Positions 10,961 to 21,639 of a stretch of DNA of 64,000 bases are shown piece by piece (position 1 is the stretch's first letter; each line of letters starts with the position of its first letter). The notes below the pieces were generated by a model. The model ran no database searches and was not told the origin of the DNA. It worked only from the letters and a program-made list of their open reading frames with translations. The position numbers and the translations under genes are program-made. This stretch comes from Chionoecetes opilio (lineage: Eukaryota > Arthropoda > Malacostraca > Decapoda > Majidae), in the NCBI GenBank assembly GCA_016584305.1, contig JACEEZ010007257.1, positions 158,501-222,500 on the forward strand, read 5' to 3'.

Positions 10961-11344
10961 AAGCACCCGAGATTCTTGGGGTACTGTATTTTTCTCTGAG
11001 TCTCCGTGTGTCTGCGTCGGGCGGGGCTGGGAGGCTTCCTGCTGTGACGTCGCCAGCAAGTTTCGCGCCAAGGCTGGAATGTGGGTGTTGTTTTTCCCGC
11101 GCTTTTTACAAAAGTCATGTTTTTAGGGAAATAAGGCGTGGAAATTAATTATTTTTTGTGGATTAGGTATTTTGAATGAACATTCAACATATTATGCAAA
11201 GAAAAAATGGGTCTGGACGATTACTTTAACGTCTTTAAGTACGTCATCAATCTCCACGCAGAATACCAAAACAGCTGATGACAGTCGCTAAGTTGTTAAG
11301 CATAGACGTTAGCGTCTCTGAATGTGGCCCCTGGGCACTTATAG

Positions 11345-11876
11345 TTACCTAGGGGCTATATGCAAGAATTTTTCTCCACCCGTTGCATCGCGTTTCGGCA
11401 AGCAAGAATCAACATACGACACAACGCGTCGAGCAACACGTGTCATAATTAAGGGAAAATTAGGTGCAGGAGGCCTTATATTGCTGTGATAAGTAGTGAC
11501 GAGGGAGAGCGGCGGTGGTGGAGGTGGTCCGCCATATTGCTTTGTGGCGACTGGCGGGACGTTCAAATGTACGCACAAGTATCACTCAGGCCCATTTTTT
11601 CTTCATCAACGCCTCAGATAAGTGACGAACACTAACAAAGCTATTATTTTTAATGGCAGAAATGATAAATTAGGCTAGTAAAAGGAATTAGATAGGTGTA
11701 AAACAGTCAAAATACTGATGCCGCTTTGAACTCGCTTGTGTTGGTACGCCTGCCCAAATCTCCACTGGCCGGGCATTTGAAAACAATTCTTGTATATCCC
11801 ACCGGTGGAGATACGACGGTCGGGAATCTCCACCTGCCGGGATTTGACGAGCATTCTTGCATTTAGCCCCTAGTAA
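11345..11876. mobile_element. MITE with terminus CTAGGGGCTA
   Basis: CCTAGGGGCTATATGCAAGA near 11348 is mirrored by TTGCATTTAGCCCCTAG near 11855. The interior has further short palindromes around the CACCGGTGG at 11802. No coding capacity is apparent. Confidence 0.6.
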
Positions 11877-12359
11877 ACACAAGCGACTAGCTTCGTCAGC
11901 GAACGTCACTCGTGAAATAGTATACAAACATCGTACTTTGGGAAGCAGGCCGTGTTTACGATAAAGATGTTGGATGGTGAAATTATCCATGGCGTTAATC
12001 ATGGTTTTTATGGAATAAGAAATCATACTATCCTTGTGCACACAATCTACAATCTTTCAGCATCAATGGAGAAATATATTCACCCAAACATTTGACGTAA
12101 CAGTTCCTTAAAGGCTCTCGGACCATACATGAGTAGATCATACTTTCAAATACTATTTCTTCAAACCAATGTTCATGGTATGGACATGAGTATATCAAAA
12201 CCATTGGTTTTATTAGTGAAAACCTGATTTACAACCTAAGAACACATAAGATTGCCTTATTTTGGTTAAAATAACATCAAATATTGGTCGCTATCACCCA
12301 GTTGTCCGCAAGTTGCCTATCTAATCAAGATTTATGGACATTTGGAACGGAATCTTAAT
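11877..12359. other. Non-coding, no recognisable feature
   Basis: I find no coding motif, terminal repeat or simple repeat in this stretch. Confidence 0.35.
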
Positions 12360-12770
12360 ATTCAGTGTAGTGGCCTATATGGGAACTACATCTCCCCTCC
12401 TCCACATTAACGAAACTTCCCCTATATCAACCGATTTCCTAAAAATATGTACTAGCGCCTCACTAACAACCTCTTTGCATTCTTTTAATACTCTGGGATA
12501 AACTTCATCTGGTCCTGCAGTGACTTAAAATTCTTCATTCTGTCTATTCCTTCTTCTACCATTTCCCTAGTTATCACAATATCTTTGAGTTTCTCATCAT
12601 CCCTTCCTTTAAACATCTGTTCACTATCAGGTATACCGTCTGTTTATCCTCCTGAGTAAAAACATTTAAGAAATAGTCATTTAAAATTGTACACATATCT
12701 TCTGCCGTGCTTACAATCTCTCCCTGCTCATTTTTTAATGGCCCTATTAATTTAAATACCTACGTATTTA
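12360..12770 (-). pseudogene. LINE RT fragment (minus strand)
   Basis: The sequence aligns by eye with 19980-20360, the finger region of a LINE RT upstream of the NYRPV block. Both have the reverse complement of a SPGPDE-type motif and of ITREMVEDGIDRM. Both ends are truncated and indels disrupt the frame. Confidence 0.7.
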
Positions 12771-12797
12771 AATACAAATGTATTGAAATACTGCCCA

Positions 12798-13131
12798 GCT
12801 AGCAGTATAGGGGTAAGGGTAGCACGCTCGGTTCACAACCGAGAAGTTCTGGGTTCGATCCCCGGGCGGAGCGGAAACAGTTGGGCTGTTTCCTTAAAAC
12901 CCGAGCCCCTGTCCACCCAGCAGTGAATGGGTACCGGGTGTTAGCCGGGGGTTTGTGACCCGCCTCCCGGGGTGCTGGCTTCGGCTAACACTATATAGCA
13001 CTAGCAGACAGCTCTCTCTCCTCCAAGGAGGAGAGAGAGCTGTCTGGTTTCAGTGGAGATCCATCTCAGCTGCGTCGATAACTGACGAAATTCTTCTTCT
13101 TCAAAAATACAAAAAAAAAAAAAAAAAAAAA
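12798..13131 (+). repeat. tRNA-derived SINE, copy 1
   Basis: A tRNA-like head (GGGTTCGATCCCCGGGCGGA as B box, anticodon stem CTCGG/CCGAG around a loop containing CAC) is followed by a body shared with 50281-50504 (CCCAGCAGTGAATGGGTACC) and a poly-A tail at 13112-13131. The body is longer than in the second copy and includes the palindrome AGACAGCTCTCTCTCCTCC at 13008. The A box is degraded here. Confidence 0.85.
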
Positions 13132-13526
13132 CCCTGAGTGTTATCTACATGGGGAACATGTGGGGTTGAGTCGATGTTGTTGTTGGGTGGTGGTGGTTGC
13201 GGAGTCGAGTTGAGTGAGGCTGATATGAGTGCTAGGAGTGGAGTGGAGTTGGAAAAGAAAGGGGTACCGTGTTAAATTCGAGTACGGTGGAGAATGAGAG
13301 CGATGTGCGGGTTTCCTGTGAGGATGGTACAAAGGAGGGAGCTGAGAGGGCTCCTGAGGGGCCGAGATCCTTAAGTGGTGAAGGGGATGAGGATGAGAGG
13401 GAGATGAGTGGGGTAATGGAGAGCGGAGTGGTGGCCGAGGGAGTGGGCGTGGTGCAGGGAGTGGGCGTGGTGAGCACTGAGCACTGAGCAGTGCAGTGGA
13501 GGATGCAGTGGAGTTCTGAAATCAGT
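13132..13526. other. GT/GA-rich non-coding block
   Basis: The + strand is purine/GT-rich with short local duplications such as GGGAGTGGGCGTGGTG repeated near 13440 and 13460. Open frames here have no family resemblance and I do not call a gene. Confidence 0.4.
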
Positions 13527-14126
13527 CCTTAATCGTCCAGACCCATTTTTTCTTTGCATAAGTATGCATATATTAAATGTTCATTCAAAACACCTAATGC
13601 ACAAGAAATAATTCATTTCCACGTCTTATTTCCGTAAAAACACGAGTTTTATAAAAAGAGCGGGAAAAAAATCAGCCGCGTTCCAGCCCCCGCGCGAAAC
13701 TTCCTGATGTCGTCTCGGGAGGGCGACAATCTGCATCACACAACCTGCCTTCCCCCGGTGCACAAACCTTCTCCACACATTTATCGTGGCCGTGTCGGTC
13801 GGAAACGGGTGCATAAGCTCTCTGGAAAGGCACAGCTTTCTTGCTGCACCCATAAAGGATGCAAATATATGCCATATCGCAAAAAAATATATATCAGAAA
13901 CACACCAAATTCTTAGAATACTTTATTTATTTATGTGTTCACATGCTTCTGGATTACTGCAGGGGGGGTGCTGCCTTGGGTGACGTCACCGAGCCATGGT
14001 GCGTCGTCTGCTAGTGTACAGGAGCGTTTAGGAAGCTCGGGGAATTTGCAGATTTTGATTGCGGATTATTCAAAAACTGCTGACTGGGTGCAAAAAGGTA
14101 CAACATATCGTTGATATATTTTTTTT
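13527..14126. mobile_element. TTAA-family transposon, copy B (truncated)
   Basis: The left end TTAATCGTCCAGACCC and its subterminal block match the right end of copy A read in reverse, and the other side matches the left end of copy A up to about 14126, where a poly-T tract replaces the terminus. The left AGT triplet is altered, so the exact edge is uncertain. Confidence 0.75.
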
Positions 14127-14439
14127 TTTTTAGTATTTAAATACATTCATAAACTGTATTTAGTATTTGGTATCAAACCAACACGACGCGGCGAGAAATT
14201 CGCTATGTCGATAAGACACGTCCTATTGTTTAACTCTTATATGTACAAAAGCACGTATATACAATTCTTCTCGATGTAATCAGAGAAGCCAGTGAGAATG
14301 ATATTCCGTGGGAATCTGGAAATGTACTGACTCTCTCTCTCTCTACCGCGAGCCGGCCAGCCACGAAAATATCATACGTGTCAAACCATCGGTGGCGAGA
14401 ATCTAAGAGTCGGTGGCCAATGACCAACCGTTTCAAAAT

Positions 14440-14825
14440 TAATTTGTTAATATAAGGTGCAAATGGTTAATACCACTGGAAATGTTCATATATCATATAC
14501 CAGTGCTTATCATTTACTTAAATTACCTTAATTAATACCCATTACCATTATAATTATATATATATATACACATTCCTACGCTCCCCCTACGATGAGCGAA
14601 CAATATCTCCCTCACAAAGGGGGGGGGGGGGACAAAACCACCACTCCACGAATTAAGAGGGTGGTTGGTGGATAATTTCCACAACCAGAGGCCGGCGAAA
14701 ACTGAAGCTTCGCTTCAAGTGACGTTACCCCAGGCCACATAGCGCCGGAATATTTGTACAGTGGTTTCGGCACTTTGATCTTTGACTACTTTTAAATTCA
14801 TAGCCCTGATAGAGGTACATGTAGT
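14440..14825 (-). pseudogene. BEL/Pao integrase end plus LTR start, reverse copy
   Basis: On the minus strand, 14825-14710 reads TSIRAMNLKVVKDQS ... FRRYVAWGNVT-stop, followed by the LTR start TGTGGAAATTATCC near 14683 and LTR body down to about 14440. The layout is identical to 5250-5600, including the premature integrase end. Confidence 0.75.
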
Positions 14826-14827
14826 CA

Positions 14828-14990
14828 TGCAGGGCCCTTAGGGATATTTTGGTTCAAATTCTTCCAAAAGCACCAACTTTGGCCCAGATGTTGCCCATGC
14901 CATGTTCTTTCGATTTCTGACGGGCGCCAAGACAAGCGCCCCTCGGGGCCGCCATATTGGCGAAATACAAAATGGCCACCAACCAGATTA
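14828..14990. repeat. Dispersed repeat with GGCCGCCATATTGG block
   Basis: CCCTTAGGGATATTTT through GCCGCCATATTGGCG matches 18196-18370. Here it is cut at TTA by the (GA)n MITE, and related sequence resumes around 15950-16050 (GAGAGGCCCTG, GATGGCGCCC). AAAGCACCAA-TTTGG is also shared with the terminal repeat at 21226. Confidence 0.65.
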
Positions 14991-15655
<665 letters not shown>

Positions 15656-15659
15656 AGCC

Positions 15660-15945
15660 GGCGCGGCTTTTTATTTAGTTAACGCTTATTTATGCATAGT
15701 ACTACTGCATTTATCAGAAAACTAAATATATTAATGGAAAGCTAATGAAATTCTGCTTCTATTGATATATTCCATCTTATAAGCTGTCCCACAAAGTTTT
15801 ACATGACGACGAGTTTATGTGAATTTTAAGTTCATGCATATTTCTTCAGAGTATCATAATGACCTTTATTTAATGTGTTTTACTGTGTTTTATGTGATAA
15901 TAGAACAAACATTTCCAAAGATAACAGTATATCCTTTATACATGT
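15660..15945. repeat. Dispersed AT-rich repeat
   Basis: TTAGTTAACGCTTATTTATG through TTATGTGATAATAGAAC matches 16790-17050 in the same orientation, with scattered differences and indels. Confidence 0.7.
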
Positions 15946-16099
15946 ATAACATGAGACCCCTGCGGGGTCATGTCTTGAGAGCTTCCCCGGGTCTAGAGTG
16001 AACGGAGAGGCCCTGACATTAAGATGGCGCCCATAAATTGAGTTGTCACTATTCTATTATTCAAGGTACTCTAGGCAGGAGTAGCTACGAACCCCTTTG

Positions 16100-16318
16100 A
16101 AAATACGCCCCAGGACTTTAGTAAGGCATTCACCAAGGTACCACATGAGAGACAATTCCTTACCACAAGAGTGAGAGCCTTACTTACCACAAGGGTAAGG
16201 CTCATGGAATGGATGGGAAGGTTCTTCGGTGGATTAGATCTTTGCTAACTGATAGCCAACAAAGGATTACAATTAATGATTCTAAATCTGAATATGGGAA
16301 GGTGACAAGTGGGAAGGT

Positions 16319-16320
<2 letters not shown>
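16100..16320 (+). pseudogene. LINE RT fragment
   Basis: FTKVPHER-like sequence then GKVLRWIRSLLTDSQQRITI and SEYGKVTSG are typical of the RT palm region between motif A (FDKVPH) and the VPQGS block of CR1/Jockey-type LINEs. It ends in a (TA)n tract. Confidence 0.75.

Positions 16321-16372
<52 letters not shown>
16321..16372. repeat. (TA)n microsatellite
   Basis: Pure AT dinucleotides between two same-orientation LINE fragments. Confidence 0.97.
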
Positions 16373-16375
<3 letters not shown>

Positions 16376-16621
16376 CTCTCCTAAACAGGGTTGAGTCAAA
16401 AGCTTTTCGTCTCATCAACTCCCCTCCTCCCCTCCGTCTTCAATTTTTAAATCAGCGCCGCAATGTTGCTTCTCTTGCTATCTTCTACCGTTATTTTCAT
16501 GCTCACTGCTTTTCTGAACTTGCTAACTGCATGCCTCCCCCCCCTCCCGCGGCCTCGCTGCACAAGACTTTCTACTCATTCTCATCCCTATTCTCTCCAT
16601 CTTCCTAATGCCAAGAGCTAA

Positions 16622-17710
16622 GCGGTCAAATAAATAAATAAAATCATCAATCGGGTAATTTTTCCGATTAATGATGTTATTTATTTACTAATATATTTCG
16701 ATTTCTGATAAATGAATTAGCAGCATGCATAAATTAGCGTTAACTAAATAAATATCCTCATCAATCGGGAAAATTACCCGATTGATGATTTTATTCATTT
16801 ATTTAACGCTAATTTGTGCATGGTTCTAATTCATTTATCAGAAAACGAAATATATCAATGGAAAGCTAATAAAATTGCGCTTCTATTGATATATTTCATG
16901 TCAAAAGTTGACTCGCAAAGTATTAAATGGCGAAGAGTTTAAGTGAATATTAAGTTCATGCATATTTCTTCTGAGTCTCGTAATGGCATTCCTTTAGTGT
17001 GTTTTACTGTTTTGTATATGATATTATAATAGAATAAACATGTACGAAGATATATCATATATATATTGTATATCATATATACTGATAAACCATAGTCTAT
17101 ATGATAGTCATGTGCAGCAAGTGAATGGGCCAGTAGACTGGTACAACCCCTGCCGCACGGCGGCGCCACCGTCGGCGGATAACAGAAATTGCATTAGAGG
17201 GAGCCGAGTGAGGTATCTTGTTGTAGAATGTCTTTGACCACACGCATCATGTCCATTATCTCCCCGTTATATGGGGAGATAATGGAAAGATCCTAAGATC
17301 TCATATTCTACTAGATTAGAATATTATAAAATATATCCTAAGATCTCATATTCTACTAGTAATCATTTTACCGCAAAATGTAAACACATCAAATCAGCTT
17401 CATATTTCTGAAAATCTATCACATATATACTATAGACCGATCTGTATTAATTTTACTGTAACGTATTATATGATGGTGTTCATTTCAATTCTTAATAATT
17501 GCTAACACTATTTATAACTTACAGAAAAAGTATAGACTTATTTTGACCCCAGAGTATGTTCGACGAAATGTGCAACATTTTGTATAATTTCACAAAACCA
17601 TTTCGTCGAACAAGTTGGGCGAAATGACCCTCGAAGTTTGACCAAACATTCCAACCAAATGGCAAGTTCGACGAAACAGTCCGATGAAACGCATCGTGCG
17701 ATAGCCGCTT
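16622..17710. mobile_element. Insertion element with TAA target duplication
   Basis: TAA occurs at 16619-16621 and 17711-17713. The element starts GCGGTCAAATAAAT and ends GATAGCCGCTT, so the termini (GCGG/CCGC) are weakly inverted. It holds a fold-back core and the AT-rich repeat shared with 15660-15945. No coding region. Confidence 0.7.
16690..16865. repeat. Fold-back palindrome
   Basis: Arms centred near 16776 share, in opposite orientation, TCAATCGGGTAATTTTCCC, AACGCTAATTT and AATTCATTTATCAGAAA. A partial third copy of the core lies at about 16640-16680. Confidence 0.75.
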
Positions 17711-17953
17711 TAATCAGTATCTGTACTCTTTCATCCCTTTCACTGGTAAACTCTGGAACTCTCTTCCTGTTTATATTTTTCCACCTTCCTATGACTTAAA
17801 TCTTTTCAAGAGAAGAGTGACAAGACACCTCCCGAGCTAAATTGGCCCACGCTCCTTTTTTTAATCTCTTACTGTCTTCTTTATAGGGACTGACAAGTAA
17901 GCGGGCTTTGTGTTACCTCTTTTTGTTGTGCCCTTGGCTAGTCCCTTGTAATG

Positions 17954-18118
<165 letters not shown>

Positions 18119-18132
18119 TATATACTGGGCCC

Positions 18133-18200
18133 TGGGGTATATAATGGGGACTATACTGGGGATATAATAATTTCAGGAGATAACTCTCCCCCCAATAAAG
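18133..18200 (+). pseudogene. BEL/Pao integrase remnant
   Basis: [17 protein letters not shown] matches the EDYTGDTITSGDNSPPDQ stretch at 5172-5222. Only about 65 bp survive. Confidence 0.6.
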
Positions 18201-18630
18201 TGAATATCCCTTAGGGATATTTTTGGGCCGTTTGGTTCAAATTCTTCCAAAAGCACCAAATTTGGCCCAGGTGTTGCTCATGCCATGCTCTTTCGATTTC
18301 TGACGGATGCCAAGACGGGCGCTCCTCGGGGCCGCCATATTGGCGAAATACAAAATGGCCGCCACCCAGATTAGAGGAAAATCAGTTAAATATGTCTGTA
18401 AACCATGTATGATACCACTTTTTAGGGGTTTTTGAAGTCGATAATCCATTTCTGATGTTATTTTGATGATTTGAGGTCAGAGGGAAACCCCTCAAGGTCA
18501 TCTGAAAGGTTATTTTCTGGTCGAACAGTGAACAGAGAGGCCCTGGTATTGAGATGGCGCCCAGTAGCGTTCAACATAGGGCCGATGAATGACGGGACCC
18601 TCTTTTTAAAGAGACCCTACTCCTGCCTAG
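18196..18630. repeat. Dispersed repeat with GGCCGCCATATTGG block, copy 2
   Basis: It matches 14828-14990 and its continuation near 15950-16070, ending with GAGAGGCCCTGGTATTGAGA and GATGGCGCCC. No coding signal. Confidence 0.65.
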
Positions 18631-19027
18631 CGTTTCTCTTTAAAGTAATCGTCCAAATCCATTTCTTCTTTGCATAATTATGTTGAATGTTCATTCAAAA
18701 TACCTAATCCACAAAAGATAATTAATTTCCACGCCTTATTTCCCTAAAAATATGACTTTTGTAAGAAGCGCGGGAAAAACAACAGCCGCATTCCAGCTGT
18801 GGCGCGAAACTTGCTGATGACGGCCCATGAAGCGAACAAACTGCATCACACAGCCCGCCTCTCCCCGGCGCACACAGCTTTTCTACACATTTATCGTGGC
18901 CGTATAGGTGGGGAACGGGTGATAAGCTCTCTGGAAAGGCACAGCTTTCTTGCTGCACCCATAAAGGATGCAAGTATATGCCATATTGCAAAAATAAATC
19001 TATCAGAAACACTTAAAATTCTTCAAG

Positions 19028-19538
19028 TGTGGTGCCCCGAAGCTTCGAAGCAAGGCGGTTCAATGGATCACCACCACAAGGGGGCACCACCTTCTTCACG
19101 GCCACGTCACAGGAGTCACGTGGACCGTCGGGTATATAACGAGGATGGACCGGGACAGCGATAGATTCCTGCGACCGCACTCACACTCCACACAGCACTC
19201 ACGGAGCTACGAACCTGACTACGTCCTGGTCATCCTCCTCCTCGTCTACCTGTATGGGTTACAGGGAGCTACGGACCTCACCTACGCCCTGGCCAGCCGC
19301 CTCGTCTACCTGCATGGGTTACGAGGTTTATTAACCTACGACTCGTCCTCCTGGTTCGGTGCTGCTTCACACGTTCTCCATGTTACGTTGTCTTCCTTGT
19401 GGCAACGTATTATTTGTTTGTGATCCAGCGACCTGTGTACTTTATTGACATATGTTGCTGACGGCTATTTAATGTTAAGTAAAGGGCAAAGTTACGGTGT
19501 GTTTACTTAATTTGAGCCTGTGACAGCGTGAGTCAATA
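19028..19538. mobile_element. LTR-like insertion inside copy C
   Basis: Other family members are continuous across AAGTACT here, whereas copy C has CAAG at 19024-19027 and again at 19539-19542 around 511 bp starting TGTGGTGCCCC. The 3' edge could be AATA or, allowing a shorter duplication, AATACA. A TATATAA box suggests an LTR promoter. A solo LTR is my best reading. Confidence 0.5.
19133..19139 (+). promoter_or_regulatory. TATA box candidate
   Basis: TATATAA in a GC-richer context about 105 bp into the LTR-like insertion. Position and sequence fit an LTR promoter; no transcript evidence. Confidence 0.35.
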
Positions 19539-19812
19539 CAAGTACTATATATATTTCTAATTTTACGTTTATTTGTATTACCGCGCGGTTGTGAGGTCTC
19601 CTCATGTGGCGTCACCGAGCCGTGGTGCGTCGTCTGCTTGTCGTCAGGAGCGTTTTGGGAGCTCGGGGAATTTACAGATTTTTATTGCGAATTATTTAAA
19701 AACGGGTGACTGGATGCAAAAAGTTACAACATATTGTTGATATACTCGATAATGGCTATATTTTGACTGCATTAAATCAGGAATGATGAAATGGTCTGGA
19801 CGATTACTTTAA

Positions 19813-21225
19813 GAACATGAGACATGACCTACCCTTGGTGAATCCATGTTGTGAATCATTTACCAAACAATGCTTTTCTAAATGCTCTCTAATGTTTTTT
19901 GCAATAACAGATTCCAATAATTTACCTATCACTGACGTTAGACAAACGGGTCGATAATTTGACATTAGTCCTCTATCACCCTTCTTAAATATGGGGACTA
20001 CATTTACTTTCCTCCACATTAACGGCACTTCATCTATATCAACCAATTTCCTTAAAGTGTGTACTATAACGACTCACAAACAACCTCTTTGCATTTTTTT
20101 AATACTCTGGGATAACTTCATCTGGTCCTGGTGACTTAAAATTCTTCATTCTATCTATACCATCTTCTACCATTTCCCTAGTTATCACAATATCTTTGAG
20201 TTTCTCATCATCGCTTCCTCTAAAAATCTGTTCGCTATCAGGTAACGTCTGTATATCCTCCTGAGTAAAAACACTTAATAAATAATCATTTAAAATTTTA
20301 CACATATCATCATCAGAACTTACAATCTCACACTGCTGTATTTTTAACGGTCCCACTAAATCCCTAGTCTTTGTCTTCTAGACCTGAAAAAAAATCCCTT
20401 CTTTGCCTGGCCAGCGACCTTAATCTCATTATTGTTTTATGCTGCTCTTGTTAATCTTTTCACTGTCCTAGCCATTACTTTATACTGTTCTCTGCTCACC
20501 TGTCTAGCCTTGACCTTTAATTACATGCTTCATTTTACTCCAATGTTGTGTTTTTAATTCGCAGTCATCCATTTGAGGTCTTTTTTTCTTGATCTTATTA
20601 CTCTATAAGGAATATTCTTTTTCTGTCCTACAATTAAATTCCTTACATATTATTTATAATTCTCATCAGCACCGACCTCACTGACACCTCTCTCCGCCTT
20701 GATCTCCGACCACACCTTCCCCTCCATCCTTCACCTCCAGCTAATCCCCTCCAGGTGTCTTCTTAATCCTGCATAATTAGCCCTTCTGAAGTCAGGTAGC
20801 TACTCTATGCTTATTAACACTTCTATTTCCTACTTTCCATTTTAAGCAAATCCTGATTTCACAATGATCGTTATTACCTAACTGACCTCCAATTTCTACC
20901 TCTGTACCTAAATCGTCCCTGTTTTTTAGTAATAAATATAGAATATTATCTCCCCTGGTAGGTTCCTTGATTGCTTGCCTTAGAAAGTTATCCTGAACTA
21001 TATATAACAATTCCTCTCCGTCATTGTCTCCTACAATTAAATCCCAGTCTATGTTCCTATGTTCCTAAGATTATAATCTCCTACCACACATAATTGATTA
21101 TATCCACAAACCTTGCTTATTTCTTGCCATATAGGAACTGAATCCTCTTTACACAAGTTTGAAGGCCTATACACTATACCCTAAACCATTTTCTCAGTTC
21201 CTTCCGTAACCTCCACCCATATATA
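19813..21225 (-). pseudogene. LINE ORF2, endonuclease to RT (minus strand), main part
   Basis: Reading on the minus strand from 21225: an endonuclease middle (WVEVTEGTEK, GIVYRPSN), then GDNILYLLLKNRD and NNDHCEI of the endonuclease C-terminus, a linker, a SPGPDE motif, ITREMVEDGIDRMKNF, and the RT finger VPLMWRKVNVVPIFKKGD with NYRPVCLTSVIGKLLE and DSQHGFTKGRSC. It stops at the edge of TTAA copy C. Several frame breaks. The 5' part continues at 25134-25310 after the inserted element. CR1/Jockey-type by motif order; clade not resolved. Confidence 0.8.
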
Positions 21226-21489
21226 CAGTGGGGCAACTTAGCATAACAATTGTGCATTTTGTGAGGAAAGCACCAAATTTGGCACACTAGTAGACTATCC
21301 TATTATGAACAGATTTGGATATTGGGCCATCTCAAAATCACTCCCTGATTGCTGTGGCAGCCATTTTTCAAAATGGCCGCTAGCGGTTACTATAATTTTA
21401 CAATCTCCCTTATAGTGTACCAGTCGTTCAAAGGATGGCACTAACATTGGTCTTAACATTTATTAAAAGCTGAATTAAGAAAAATATAA

Positions 21490-21575
21490 TCAAAATGGAC
21501 GCCACTCATAATCAAAATGGCCGCCACTCAATCAAAATGGCCACCACTCAATCAAAATGGCCGCCACTCAATTTT
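21490..21575. repeat. Four tandem copies of a 17-20-bp unit
   Basis: AATCAAAATGGCCGCCACTC repeats four times with minor changes just inside the left terminal repeat. Such subterminal tandem motifs can be transposase binding sites; that is inference. Confidence 0.75.
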
Positions 21576-21639
21576 ATGAGCACTCTCCCTCACACACACA
21601 CAAAGGTGTTTACTTACTTACTTGGTTTACTTGGTGTTG

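Larger units (their letters stand above)
8669..11225. mobile_element. TTAA-targeting DNA transposon, copy A (longest)
   Basis: TTAA flanks both ends (8665-8668 and 11226-11229), and the 16-bp termini AGTAATCGTCCAGACC are perfectly inverted. The next ~180 bp differ between the ends; inside that, about 215 bp (from GACGTCACAGCAGGAAG to GATATATGTGTGCA) is again an imperfect inverted repeat. The interior carries a partial long ORF and a hairpin. TTAA duplication is known for piggyBac and Kolobok; the terminus matches neither consensus that I know, so the superfamily is open. Further copies: 13527-14126, 18644-19808, 30930-32203 and a poor one at 54262-54400. Confidence 0.85.
18644..19808. mobile_element. 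TTAA-family transposon, copy C
   Basis: TTAA at 18640-18643 and 19809-19812; termini AGTAATCGTCC and GGACGATTACT. The subterminal blocks match copy A in reverse orientation. It contains a 511-bp secondary insertion (19028-19538). Its right end abuts the LINE at 19813. Confidence 0.88.

Noticed and set aside
13269..13487. Acidic 72-residue frame
   Set aside because: Overlaps equally open frames on the other strand in a GT/GA-rich block; no motif.
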